Shown here one piece after another: positions 44,705 through 53,389 of a stretch of 64,000 nt of DNA; the first letter of the stretch is position 1; each line of letters begins with the position of its first letter. Made by a program: the position numbers and the translations under genes. The notes beneath the pieces were generated by a model that did not search any database, was not told the origin of the DNA, and worked only from the letters and a program-made list of their open reading frames with translations. The DNA is from Neobacillus novalis NBRC 102450 (GTDB lineage Bacteria; Bacillota; Bacilli; Bacillales; Cytobacillaceae): NCBI RefSeq assembly GCF_001591805.1, contig NZ_BCVP01000016.1, forward strand, positions 1-64,000, read 5' to 3'.

Positions 44705-45505
44705 TTAAAGTGCAACTTCACTTTTCATATCAATATCTGAAAATAAGTAGGATAATATTGCAGGGACTCTTTTTCTAAAAAATAGATAGGCATGTTCGGC
44801 ATCTTCAATCAGTTGAAAATGAAGATTTGCCTTTTCGCAGTTTAAAATGTCAACGACTCGATTCGTTAGATCGAGGAATACCTTATTCATTTCATCATCT
44901 TCGCCGACTTCTTTTGTTCCAAAGTCCATGTAGAATTTCTCGATTGCGGACAGGTCGGAGGCTCTTAATAGATTCTCGATTTCCTCTTGGTTTCGATAAA
45001 AACCAGGTGAAATAGCTGCAATTCTTTTAAAAATAGACGGATAACGGCAGGCAGCATAAGTCGAAATGAGACTGCCTAATGAGATTCCAGCCATCGAAGT
45101 GTGGTTCTTAAGCGTCCGATACTTCTGGTCTATAAAGGGTTTCAGTTCATTTACCAAAAAATCTAGATACTCTTCACCCCTTCCGCCTGATGGACTGACA
45201 TAACCTAATATTTGCTTGCTGATTTCACCATTCACCCATGGGCAGTATTCGTTGACTCTTTCCTCTCCCTCGGGATTTTGGTCAATCCCCACTACGATGA
45301 TTTCTAGACCGTTCTCATCTAGGTAGTCTTTCATCCCTAGGGATATACCTTTAATCGCACCTTCATTTTCAAATACATTTTGCCCGTCATGCATATAGAG
45401 GACGGGATATCGTTTATTTTCATTATTGTAGCTTTCCGGAAGGTATACTCTAATCATTCTTTCTTGCTTAAAAGCTGTCATATAAACAGGGAATTTTTCT
45501 AACAT
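44705..45505 (-). CDS. Alpha/beta-hydrolase fold esterase (YbbA/IroE type)
   Basis: The 266-residue protein has YPVLYMHDGQNVF at the oxyanion strand, the nucleophile elbow AGISLGS, and a candidate His in EDAEHAYLFF near the C-terminus, as in putative esterase family D/Fes relatives. No signal peptide is present. No siderophore genes are nearby, so a siderophore esterase role is unsupported. GAGG lies before the ATG. The promoter at 45563-45608 matches that of the kinase gene at 16025. Confidence 0.75.
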   Translation of the reverse strand: MLEKFPVYMTAFKQERMIRVYLPESYNNENKRYPVLYMHDGQNVFENEGAIKGISLGMKDYLDENGLEIIVVGIDQNPEGEERVNEYCPWVNGEISKQILGYVSPSGGRGEEYLDFLVNELKPFIDQKYRTLKNHTSMAGISLGSLISTYAACRYPSIFKRIAAISPGFYRNQEEIENLLRASDLSAIEKFYMDFGTKEVGEDDEMNKVFLDLTNRVVDILNCEKANLHFQLIEDAEHAYLFFRKRVPAILSYLFSDIDMKSEVAL

Positions 45506-45562
45506 TTTTGCAGCCTCATCTCAAATTATCACTTCCGCTTCTCTCAGTAATTCTTCTAACTG

Positions 45563-45608
45563 AACTATTGTAAGAAAATTCTATAAAAATACAGCCGTAT
45601 CGTCAACA
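45563..45608 (-). promoter_or_regulatory. Sigma-A type promoter in a 46-bp element shared with 17061-17106
   Basis: Minus strand: TTGACG (45601-45606), 17-bp spacer, TAGAAT (45578-45583). By my alignment 42 of 46 positions equal the kinase promoter element. The sequence similarity stops abruptly on both sides. Confidence 0.7.
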
Positions 45609-45708
45609 GATATTATCAGGTTTGGAAAAAATCAAAAATAATTTACTAAATCAAAAATAATAGCAATCAAAAGGGTAAACTAAATAAAATGGGAAAGGTG
45701 GTTTGAAC

Positions 45709-46362
45709 ATGTCAACAAGCTTTTATCCAAAAGAAAATGTACAACATTTTGCCCGAATAAAGGATCTGGCGCCAGAACAATTAAAAGCCTTTAATGACTT
45801 TGACGCGTCTGTTTTTAAAGAGGGAGCCTTATCAAAAAAAGAAAAGGAAATCATTGCGGTTGCGATAGCACATGTAACGGAATGTCCGTATTGTATTGAT
45901 GCGCATACCAAAGGTGCGAAAAGAGCAGGGGCAACATTAGAAGAGTTAGTCGAAGCTGTATTTGTTACGGCTGCGGTTGAAGCTGGCGGAGCAGTTACAC
46001 ATAGTACACATGTACATAATGCAAAAAGCCAAGGAGCATCGGATGTGCTTTATGCACGTTCAAATTTGAAAAATCTAGGGCTATTAGGGAAATTTGCCCC
46101 GGATGGTTTTAAAGGTTATCAAGCATTCAGTGCCGCTGCAACAAAAGAGGGAAAATTGAGTGCTAAGTTTAAAGAAATCATTGCCGTAGCTGTTGCCAAT
46201 GCTACACAATGTCCCTACTGCATTGATGTACATTCGAAAAATGCAGAGCGACTTGGGGCAACGAGTGAGGAACTTGCTGAAGCCATCATGGTCACTGCTG
46301 CGCTTCGTGCAGGTGGTGCTTATGCACATTTGGCGAATATGATTCAAAGTTACCAGGAATGA
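45709..46362 (+). CDS. Tandem carboxymuconolactone decarboxylase/AhpD-like protein
   Basis: The 217-residue protein contains two AhpD-like halves, each with a CxxC redox motif in nearly the same context: ECPYCIDAHTKGAKRAG and QCPYCIDVHSKNAERLG. Such proteins act as alkylhydroperoxidase-type reductases. ATG 45709 with GGTGG upstream is preferred over TTG 45703. The internal duplication and both CxxC pairs are intact. It stands alone between the esterase gene and uppP. Confidence 0.82.
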   Translation: MSTSFYPKENVQHFARIKDLAPEQLKAFNDFDASVFKEGALSKKEKEIIAVAIAHVTECPYCIDAHTKGAKRAGATLEELVEAVFVTAAVEAGGAVTHSTHVHNAKSQGASDVLYARSNLKNLGLLGKFAPDGFKGYQAFSAAATKEGKLSAKFKEIIAVAVANATQCPYCIDVHSKNAERLGATSEELAEAIMVTAALRAGGAYAHLANMIQSYQE

Positions 46363-46387
46363 GGTTGATTTTATATTTTATTGGTAA

Positions 46388-46415
46388 GGCTCCAGCCGTA
46401 GTTGGGGTCTTTTTT
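46388..46415 (+). terminator. Terminator after the AhpD-like gene
   Basis: GGCTCCAGC (46388-46396) pairs with GTTGGGGTC (46401-46409) through nine pairs including three wobbles, with a CGTA loop and a T-run. Confidence 0.7.
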
Positions 46416-46510
46416 AATGCCAGAGAAAAATTTACTAAAAATTAATATTGTTTTATGATTATTAATAGGTATTATTAATAGGTAGGTATTTAATTAGGAG
46501 GAAAGATTTG

Positions 46511-47314
46511 ATGAGCGAGCATATTATTGCATTTATAATGGGAATCGTAGAAGGGTTAACAGAATATCTCCCAATTTCATCAACAGGCCATCTTATTTTA
46601 ACTGGTCATTTATTAGGATTTGAAGGGGATCGGGCGAAAACATTTGAAGTGGTCATTCAATTAGGTTCCATACTAGCCATTGTCGTGTTATATTGGAAAA
46701 GGTTTTTTTCACTTTTAGATTTTAAGAGTCTAAATATAAAGAAAAACAATAGACAGAGACTTAATCTCCTTCATGTATTTTTAGGAATTCTACCAGCAAG
46801 TATTGTAGGGTTCGTATTGCATGATTTTATAAAAAATGTTCTGTTCTCTACCACAGTCGTTTTGGTTGCTTTAGTAGTCGGCGCCTTTTTATTGATTTAT
46901 GCAGACAAAAAACACACAACGGTTACGGCCAATACATTAGACCAATTGTCTTATAAGCAAGCCTTATATATTGGTCTGTTTCAATGCTTAGCTGTCTGGC
47001 CAGGATTTTCAAGAGCTGGTTCCACTATTTCCGGAGGATTATTGGTGGGGGCAAGCAAAAAAACGGCGGCGGAATTTTCCTTTATTCTGGCATTGCCCAT
47101 CATGGTGGGAGCAACAGGTTTAGATGTATTGAAAAATATGGATGCTATCACATCAGGAGACATTACAACATTTGTGATCGGATTTGTTACCGCCTTTGTC
47201 GTGGCATTGTTTGCATGTATCGGCTTCTTAAAATTGTTGGATAAAGTAAGTCTTTCAACATTTGCTTATTACCGGATTCTTCTTGCTATCGTATTTGCGT
47301 TTATTATCCTTTGA
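46511..47314 (+). CDS. uppP: Undecaprenyl-diphosphatase (UppP/BacA)
   Basis: The 267-residue membrane protein has EGLTEYLPISSTGHL and PGFSRAGSTISGGLL, the two active-site motifs of UppP, and about eight helices. It recycles the lipid carrier of cell-wall synthesis at the membrane and gives bacitracin tolerance when overexpressed. ATG 46511 follows AGGAGG. No cell-wall operon is adjacent, which is usual for this gene. Confidence 0.92.
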   Translation: MSEHIIAFIMGIVEGLTEYLPISSTGHLILTGHLLGFEGDRAKTFEVVIQLGSILAIVVLYWKRFFSLLDFKSLNIKKNNRQRLNLLHVFLGILPASIVGFVLHDFIKNVLFSTTVVLVALVVGAFLLIYADKKHTTVTANTLDQLSYKQALYIGLFQCLAVWPGFSRAGSTISGGLLVGASKKTAAEFSFILALPIMVGATGLDVLKNMDAITSGDITTFVIGFVTAFVVALFACIGFLKLLDKVSLSTFAYYRILLAIVFAFIIL

Positions 47315-47350
47315 TAAAAATGAAATTAATAAAAAATAACACACAAAAAA

Positions 47351-47400
47351 AGTGTCAAGCACTATCCAAAAAATTGGATGGAGCCTGGCGCTTTTTTTTT
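47351..47400 (+). terminator. Long-stem terminator after uppP
   Basis: The left arm 47351-47368 (AGTGTCAAGCACTATCCA) pairs with 47375-47392 over 18 positions with two mismatches, followed by nine T. The stem end AGTG.../GGCGCT resembles the terminator at 2299. Confidence 0.85.
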
Positions 47401-47568
47401 CGACTAGCGAAGCACCTAAGTTTAAGAAGAAATTCAAAAAAGCATAGAATCCAAAAATGAAAGCAAACTAAAATCGGGGTTGCCAATAACAACTTTACTG
47501 ATTTCATTATAGTGTAAGTTGACATCCCTGAAGGAATAACTAAATGAAACTACATGGGTGGTGAAAAA

Positions 47569-47697
47569 ATGGCAAGAAAGAAAAATACCCACTATATGAA
47601 GAATAATAATGCGCTGCCAAAAGCTGATATTGAATTTGCGGGTGAGAATGGACTTGAGCAAAAAGCTTTAAGAGCCTTAAAAAGTCATAATAAGTAA
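47569..47697 (+). CDS. Small basic protein, YfhD/small spore protein-like
   Basis: The 42-codon frame starts MARKKNTHYMKNNNALPKAD and continues IEFAGENGLEQKALRALKSH. GGTGGTG lies before the ATG, and a perfect terminator follows the stop. The basic N-terminus and D-I-E-F-A-x-E segment recall YfhD-type small spore-associated proteins of Bacillus. The similarity is from memory and weak, but the gene structure is convincing. Confidence 0.6.
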   Translation: MARKKNTHYMKNNNALPKADIEFAGENGLEQKALRALKSHNK

Positions 47698-47698
47698 A

Positions 47699-47735
47699 CA
47701 ACATGGGACAGTACACATTTCCCATGTTGTTCTTC
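47699..47735 (+). terminator. Terminator after the small spore-type gene
   Basis: CAACATGGGA (47699-47708) pairs perfectly with TCCCATGTTG (47720-47729), followed by TTCTTCT. Confidence 0.75.
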
Positions 47736-47780
47736 TGATGAAAAATTTAATGATTAGAATGTCGAAGGGAGAAAGTCAAA

Positions 47781-48524
47781 ATGGGTAAATTGGATGGCAA
47801 AGTAGCTATTATAACTGGCGCAGCACAAGGTATGGGAGCTATGCATGCACGTAAATTTGTGGAAGAAGGGGCAAAAGTAGCGATTACTGATGTCAATATG
47901 GAAGCAGCTCAACAATTAGCAGATGAAATTGGTGAAAATGCTATTGCATTAAAATTGGATGTTTCAAACGCTGATAATTGGAAGGAAGTTGTAGAAAAAA
48001 CGGAAGAAAAATTTGGACCAGTTACAGTTTTAGTCAATAACGCTGGGGTGGGTATTTTCAAACCTCTAGAAGAACTAACAGAAAAAGACTTCAGATTAAC
48101 ATTTGAAGTGGATGAATTAGGTGTATTTTTAGGAATGAAGACAGTCGTTCCATCTATGAAAAAGGCTGGAGTAGGATCGATCGTAAATATTTCATCAGTT
48201 GATGGGTTAGTGAGTGCACCAACAGCCATTGCTTATAGTGCATCCAAACATGCCGTAACGGGTATGACAAAAGGTGCTGCTACTGAACTTGGTCAATTCA
48301 ATATTCGTGTTAATTCTGTTCACCCAGGAATTATAAAAACTCCAATGGCCGAACAAGGCGATGTTGCTGAATACTTGAAACAACTAGAACAGGACATTCC
48401 GTTAAGAAGAAGAGCAGAGGTATACGAAGTGTCCAATTTAGTTATTTACCTTGCTTCTGATGATTCTAGTTATTCAACTGGAGCCCAATTCGTGGTTGAT
48501 GGCGGGATGATATCAGATTTATAA
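47781..48524 (+). CDS. Short-chain dehydrogenase/reductase
   Basis: The 247-residue protein has TGAAQGMG, NNAGVG, catalytic Ser (NISSVDG) and YSASK, with C-terminal VVDGGM. It belongs to the classical SDRs acting on alcohols, sugars or hydroxysteroids; the substrate is unknown. GGGAGAAAG precedes the ATG. It is monocistronic, and a strong hairpin follows. Overall resemblance to the SDR at 25422 is only at family level. Confidence 0.85.
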   Translation: MGKLDGKVAIITGAAQGMGAMHARKFVEEGAKVAITDVNMEAAQQLADEIGENAIALKLDVSNADNWKEVVEKTEEKFGPVTVLVNNAGVGIFKPLEELTEKDFRLTFEVDELGVFLGMKTVVPSMKKAGVGSIVNISSVDGLVSAPTAIAYSASKHAVTGMTKGAATELGQFNIRVNSVHPGIIKTPMAEQGDVAEYLKQLEQDIPLRRRAEVYEVSNLVIYLASDDSSYSTGAQFVVDGGMISDL

Positions 48525-48529
48525 TCAGT

Positions 48530-48586
48530 GTGCCTGACCCCCAGTGGAGTAAAGCGTTACTTCAATCGGGGTCAGGCACTTTTTTT
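48530..48586 (+). terminator. Long nested hairpin terminator of the GTGCCTGACCCC type
   Basis: GTGCCTGACCCC (48530-48541) pairs perfectly with GGGGTCAGGCAC (48568-48579). Inside it TGGAGTAA pairs with TTACTTCA around AGCG. Seven T follow. The architecture is repeated at 57394. Confidence 0.85.
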
Positions 48587-48639
48587 GAATTCCTTGAGCC
48601 AATCTAGACAGTCGATATTTTATTTACGAAATTAGTAAG

Positions 48640-48996
48640 TTAATTACCATACGGCTTGTAATCGACTTCAACCTTATCTTTTTCCTGATAAGGGGCTAGC
48701 ATAAAAGCTGCTTTAAAGACTGTATCGCCCTTATTGATTAAATAGTGGACTTTTTTTGGTTCAACGTGAACAAAATCCCCTTGTTTACATTGGAAAATCT
48801 CATTGTCAATATGAATTTCTAGGTCGCCTTCTAAAATAAAGAAGTTTTCTTCCATCATGTTATGATAATGGGCTGTAAAATCCTGTCCTGGCTGTAACAT
48901 AACGACACCAAAGTTCATTCTAGGTCCTTTCAAAAGATACTTAGGACCACTATCACCAAATCGGTAATCTCGCTCATTCTCGTTCATAACCGTCAT
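48640..48996 (-). CDS. Cupin-domain protein in the AI-2 operon
   Basis: The 118-residue protein is a single cupin barrel: motif 1 is HYHNMMEENFFILEGDLEI (His and Glu metal ligands) and motif 2 is GDFVHVEPKKVHYL. GAGGAGG precedes ATG 48996. It follows lsrK by 23 bases on the same strand and so belongs to the lsrR-lsrK transcript. It has no counterpart in the enterobacterial lsr operon, which instead has the unrelated lsrG, absent here. It may process phospho-AI-2; that is inference. Confidence 0.8.
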   Translation of the reverse strand: MTVMNENERDYRFGDSGPKYLLKGPRMNFGVVMLQPGQDFTAHYHNMMEENFFILEGDLEIHIDNEIFQCKQGDFVHVEPKKVHYLINKGDTVFKAAFMLAPYQEKDKVEVDYKPYGN

Positions 48997-49019
48997 TTTG
49001 TCTGCCTCCTCTGTATATT

Positions 49020-50579
49020 TTATATGCCTGGGGCGATCCACATATGGTCTGTAACTCCTTGATCGGCTAGATCTAATTGGACTTTGTATATGGCTTCCCA
49101 CTTTTTATATAATTCTTCATAAATGAAGCGATTCGATTCGTTTGGTTCAAAGCTTTTTTCAAATTTCACCACTTGATCGATGGCTTCATTAAAACTTCGA
49201 TAAACACCTGCTCCTACACCTGCACAAATAGCTGCACCAAGAGCTGTCGATTCCTTAACAACTGGAACTTTTACCTTTATATTCAGAACGTCAGCGACAA
49301 TTTGGCACCATAAGTCACTTTTTGATGCCCCTCCTCCAAACACAATCGATTCCGGCGACATGTTAGTAATGTTGGAAACAGCTTCAATATTCCCCTTTGT
49401 GACAAAAGCTGCATTTTCCATAATGGCACGATAAAAGGTTGCTTTATTAAATGAACGATCAAATTTAAAATCTACGAAACTTGGTGCCGCATGTTTCCAT
49501 GAAAAGTAATTCATTTTATCGGAAAAAGTGCAGATCATCCCATTGCTGCCGGCAGGTACACTTTGGGCTCTTTTCTCCATTTGGGCATAAATGCTTTCTC
49601 CACTTTCTTTTTGAAGGAAGGCTTCTAGCTCACAAAAGGTATCTCTGAACCATCTCATGATTAATCCAGGAAAGAAGGCGATAGCTTCATATTGCCAAGT
49701 ATCTGGGAGTGCATGGCAATTTACTCTTACTTTACAATCATCATTGATTTCAACCTGGTTCGTTGTATATTCATATTGCCAAAAACTCCCGCCTAAAACC
49801 GCCGCATCACCTTCATTGATAACCCCCATACCAATGCAGCCAAGTTGTGCATCACCGCCCCCTGCAACAACTAAAGTTTGTGTGCTTAATCCAGTAAGTG
49901 CAGCGAACTCTTCGGTAACATGGCCAATAATGGATCCGCTTTCATTTACAATCGGAAAAATATCATTCCTCAGATCTACCTTCTCTGGAATAGTTGAATC
50001 CCAAACTCTTTTTTTAATATCGAAAAGACCAGTCGTACAACCATTAGAAGGTTCCACCGAAATCACATCTGTAAGGCGATATGTAATCCAGTCGTTCAGC
50101 ATCGTCACATATTTGACTTTGTGGTATGTTTCAGGGATATTATTTTTCACCCAAAGGATTCTAGGAATAGCTCCTAATGAAAAGGTCTGTCCTGAAACAT
50201 GATGAATATCTGCTTCGATCGTATCGCTTATTTTATAAAGATTTGCGACTTCATCGTTTGATCTTGAATCCACATTGGCACAGGCCCATAGCTCCTTACC
50301 GTTTTCATCGTATAGGACAATGGCTTCACGCATACTGGTGGTTGAAATAGATAAAATGTTTTCTGGATTAACCTTGCTTTTCGACAGGATTTCTTTAATG
50401 AGATTGCTGATAATTCCAATATTTTTATTGATATCAAAGTCCATGGAACCTGGATACCTTTTATCTTCATTATGGGTCCATTCTGAATGGGTAACAAAGT
50501 GTTCATTGCCTAATGTGTCAAACAAAATGACTCTGACACTGCCAGTTCCAGCATCAATCGCCATTAAGTACTTTTCCAT
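49020..50579 (-). CDS. lsrK: Autoinducer-2 kinase
   Basis: The 519-residue FGGY kinase begins MEKYLMAIDAGTGSVRVIL and has ANVDSRSNDEV, MLNDWITYRLTDV, GGGDAQLGCIGMG and the C-terminal FGGGASKSDLWCQI segment. Length and sequence fit LsrK, which phosphorylates the open form of AI-2 (DPD) and traps it inside the cell. The divergent lsrACDBF genes confirm the assignment. AAGGAAG precedes ATG 50579; an in-frame upstream codon at 50603 is not needed. Confidence 0.9.
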   Translation of the reverse strand: MEKYLMAIDAGTGSVRVILFDTLGNEHFVTHSEWTHNEDKRYPGSMDFDINKNIGIISNLIKEILSKSKVNPENILSISTTSMREAIVLYDENGKELWACANVDSRSNDEVANLYKISDTIEADIHHVSGQTFSLGAIPRILWVKNNIPETYHKVKYVTMLNDWITYRLTDVISVEPSNGCTTGLFDIKKRVWDSTIPEKVDLRNDIFPIVNESGSIIGHVTEEFAALTGLSTQTLVVAGGGDAQLGCIGMGVINEGDAAVLGGSFWQYEYTTNQVEINDDCKVRVNCHALPDTWQYEAIAFFPGLIMRWFRDTFCELEAFLQKESGESIYAQMEKRAQSVPAGSNGMICTFSDKMNYFSWKHAAPSFVDFKFDRSFNKATFYRAIMENAAFVTKGNIEAVSNITNMSPESIVFGGGASKSDLWCQIVADVLNIKVKVPVVKESTALGAAICAGVGAGVYRSFNEAIDQVVKFEKSFEPNESNRFIYEELYKKWEAIYKVQLDLADQGVTDHMWIAPGI

Positions 50580-50631
50580 GCTATCAATCTTCCTTTCTAT
50601 CATGATTAGGGATTAATGATCCAGGAGCATT

Positions 50632-51552
50632 TCATTCAATTAGACTTTTGGCAACGACTTCATCCGTAATTAATACATCGATATATCCCCCTTTTAATGC
50701 GCCGATAATGGCCTCTCTTTTTTCTAGTCCTCCAGCCACGGCAACAACATGGTTAAGTGATTTTAATAAATGGATATCGGTACTAACCAGTTGTTTATGC
50801 AATGGAAGATCTAAGACATTGCCATTTCTATCATAAAATTGGCTTAATAAATCTCCCACTGCCCCCATTGATTTAAAGATTTCCATTTCATTCGTGTTCA
50901 AATAACCTTCCTTCACAATAGTGGCCCGTTCATTTACTGCTCCAATGCCAATGATCGTAATAGTGGAGTAAGGGATCATTTCAAAGATTTTCTTGATTGG
51001 TTTTTCATGAATCAGCTGTTTAGCGAGATGCTCTGTGGATGCTAATAAGGGGGCCGGCATAATGTAATGGTTGTAATTGGGATTTGTGTAATAATCGGAT
51101 GCCGAATCGATAGCCGTTGGAATGTAGAATTTTACCCCGCCGGATAAAGAGACGAACGTGACTTTATACTTAGTAGAGATAGTTAAATGTCCCAAGGTTC
51201 TTGAAACGGCTTGCCCATAACCAACATTTATCATGGTGTCGCTGGTAATTCTGTCTTCAATATAGTGGGCGGCGGCTTTTGTCAGACTATCTAACGGTTT
51301 TTCGTTAGAGGCAGGAACAATATAAATATCTTGTAAATGATAGTGCCGCTTGATTTTATTTTGCAAATCGATGTCAACAAATGGATCCAGGTTAATTTTA
51401 AATTGGATAATGTTATTGGATTTTGCGATATCTAGGTATTTAATCACTTTCATTCGAGATAGATTTAAAGACCCTGCAATCTCATTTTGAGTCATTCCTT
51501 CAATGTAATATTTCCATGCGATTTTTATGATTAGGCTACTTTCATATGTCAT
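50632..51552 (-). CDS. lsrR: AI-2 responsive repressor (SorC/DeoR family)
   Basis: The protein of about 306 residues has an N-terminal helix-turn-helix (GMTQNEIAGSLNLSRMKVIKYL) and a sugar-phosphate-binding domain of the SorC family (NVGYGQAVSRTLGHL, GIGAVNERATIV). LsrR represses lsr genes until phospho-AI-2 binds. ATG 51552 is preferred; GTG 51561 is possible. It is transcribed with lsrK and divergently from lsrA. Confidence 0.88.
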   Translation of the reverse strand: MTYESSLIIKIAWKYYIEGMTQNEIAGSLNLSRMKVIKYLDIAKSNNIIQFKINLDPFVDIDLQNKIKRHYHLQDIYIVPASNEKPLDSLTKAAAHYIEDRITSDTMINVGYGQAVSRTLGHLTISTKYKVTFVSLSGGVKFYIPTAIDSASDYYTNPNYNHYIMPAPLLASTEHLAKQLIHEKPIKKIFEMIPYSTITIIGIGAVNERATIVKEGYLNTNEMEIFKSMGAVGDLLSQFYDRNGNVLDLPLHKQLVSTDIHLLKSLNHVVAVAGGLEKREAIIGALKGGYIDVLITDEVVAKSLIE

Positions 51553-51880
51553 GCTCTTCACTCTCTACAGTTTATTTTTAAAACAAAAATTTTATGTTAA
51601 AACAATTGTGCTACGTTAGTCTAGCTGAAAATCAAAAGCAACAGAAAGTCACCCTTATACATTGTAATAAGCCTGTAATGAAAATTATGCCTAGTTCATA
51701 TAATCTACGAGGGAATAGATAGCAAGGTGTTTTGGGTTATTTTTACATTTGTTGCCCTTAAAAATATATATAGTTTACTAGCTAATAAAATGTTTGTTTG
51801 TTACTAAAAAGTATGAAACAGTAATAAACTGATAAAAAAGTAAGCGGTTGCATGCATTGTGCTTAGGGAGGGGGGGTATT
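51553..51880. other. Divergent control region between lsrR and lsrA
   Basis: About 330 AT-rich bases must carry both lsr promoters and LsrR sites. A cre-like site is at 51839. I could not identify an unambiguous LsrR palindrome or promoter boxes by eye. Confidence 0.5.
51839..51852. promoter_or_regulatory. cre-like site before lsrA
   Basis: AGTAAGCGGTTGCA matches TGWAANCGNTNWCA with two mismatches. It lies about 30 bases before the lsrA start, a position suited to repression. Catabolite control of lsr by CRP in enterobacteria makes a CcpA link plausible. Confidence 0.4.
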
Positions 51881-53389
51881 ATGGGAGCGCCAAAGAACTT
51901 AGTGAAATTGGAAAATATCCGAAAGTCCTTTAACCGAAACACAGTTTTGGAAGGGATTTCATTAGACCTTAATGAGTCAGAAGTTATATCGATTATCGGC
52001 GGTAATGGCTCAGGGAAGAGCACCTTAATGAAAATCCTCACAGGGATCTACAAAGCAGATGCGGGTTTTATTGAGATTAAGGGTGAAAAGGCAGATCATT
52101 TGAACCCTTTTGCTGCACATGAAAGAGGCGTTTATTTAGTGCCGCAGGAGCCGCTGTTATTTCCTAATATGACGGTTGAACAAAACCTAACGATTGGATT
52201 TAGTAAGGATAAAAATGAAGTGAGAGAAGAGTCTGTAAAGCTCATTAAAGAATTAGGCTGGAATATTGATTTGAATCGGTTCGCTGCTACCCTAAGTATC
52301 GCTGAACAACAACAGCTTGAGATTATTAAAGGACTGTTAAGAAAATCAAAAGTGTTAATTCTGGATGAACCAACCTCTACATTAACATTTTCAGAAACAG
52401 AGTCTTTATTCAAAGTGATTGAGCAGTTAAAGAATTCCGGTGTTGGTATCTTCTATATTACCCACCGTCTTGATGAAGTCTTTCAGATTTCCACGCATGC
52501 AGTCATACTAAGGGACGGAAAAATAACGCTTAAAGGCAGAATAGAAGAGTTTACGAAAGAAATACTGATTAAAGGCCTGCTTCCAGCAGGCAACGAACAT
52601 CATTACGAAGATAAGTTTGAAAGACGAAGGTCCAATCACGAGGGAGAAGAACCAATCCTTAAAGTGGAAAACCTAGTTGGCGATGGATTTAAGAATATTA
52701 GTTTTGAAGTTTATAAGGGGGAAGTTGTCGGTCTTGCTGGGCTTGTCGGTGCTGGCAGAACAGAGATAGCTGAAGCAATTTACGGAATCAATCCCATCTT
52801 GAGCGGAAAAGTCTATCTGGATGGAAAAGATATTACAAAGTTGTCCATCAATGAAACAGTGGACAGCGGGCTTGCTTATATACCTGAAGATCGATTTTTG
52901 AATGGCATTTTTTCAATAAGTTCTGTAAGAAATAATATCACATCACAACTGATTAAACGGCACGGTATTTTTACAAAGAAAAAGCTAGAAGAACAGGTGG
53001 CCAATCAGTATATTGATCGATTAAGGATTAAGGTGAGTTCCCAGGAGGATGAAATTAAATCACTATCAGGCGGGAATCAGCAGAAGGCTGTTATTGCAAG
53101 GGCCCTATCCATGAACCCTAAATTGATCATCATGGATGAACCAACAAGGGGAATTGATGCCGCAGCCAGGGGAGATATCTATTCCATCATCACGGAACTA
53201 AAAAGCCAAGGATTTTCTATTCTGCTCATTTCCTCTGACCTGGAGGAAATTGAAAGAATCAGCGACCGCATTTATGCTGTCTATCAGGGAACCTGCAATG
53301 TTTGTTTAAATTTAGATGAAATTAATGCAGTCAATGTGATGAAAGCAGCTTTCGGAACATTTGAAGGAAGTGATAAGGGCCATGGCTAG
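51881..53389 (+). CDS. lsrA: AI-2 ABC importer, duplicated ATP-binding protein
   Basis: The 502-residue protein carries two ABC domains: the first with GGNGSGKST and ILDEPTSTLT, the second with degenerate Walker A GLVGAGRTE, signature LSGGNQQK and IMDEPTRGID, as in LsrA/RbsA. GGGAGG precedes ATG 51881; upstream in-frame codons at 51848 are not needed. The end overlaps lsrC by eight bases. Confidence 0.9.
   Translation: MGAPKNLVKLENIRKSFNRNTVLEGISLDLNESEVISIIGGNGSGKSTLMKILTGIYKADAGFIEIKGEKADHLNPFAAHERGVYLVPQEPLLFPNMTVEQNLTIGFSKDKNEVREESVKLIKELGWNIDLNRFAATLSIAEQQQLEIIKGLLRKSKVLILDEPTSTLTFSETESLFKVIEQLKNSGVGIFYITHRLDEVFQISTHAVILRDGKITLKGRIEEFTKEILIKGLLPAGNEHHYEDKFERRRSNHEGEEPILKVENLVGDGFKNISFEVYKGEVVGLAGLVGAGRTEIAEAIYGINPILSGKVYLDGKDITKLSINETVDSGLAYIPEDRFLNGIFSISSVRNNITSQLIKRHGIFTKKKLEEQVANQYIDRLRIKVSSQEDEIKSLSGGNQQKAVIARALSMNPKLIIMDEPTRGIDAAARGDIYSIITELKSQGFSILLISSDLEEIERISDRIYAVYQGTCNVCLNLDEINAVNVMKAAFGTFEGSDKGHG

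Noticed and set aside
49657-50202. 181-codon open frame antisense to lsrK
   Set aside because: Composition is that of a shadow frame, no ribosome binding site, and lsrK on the other strand is clearly real.
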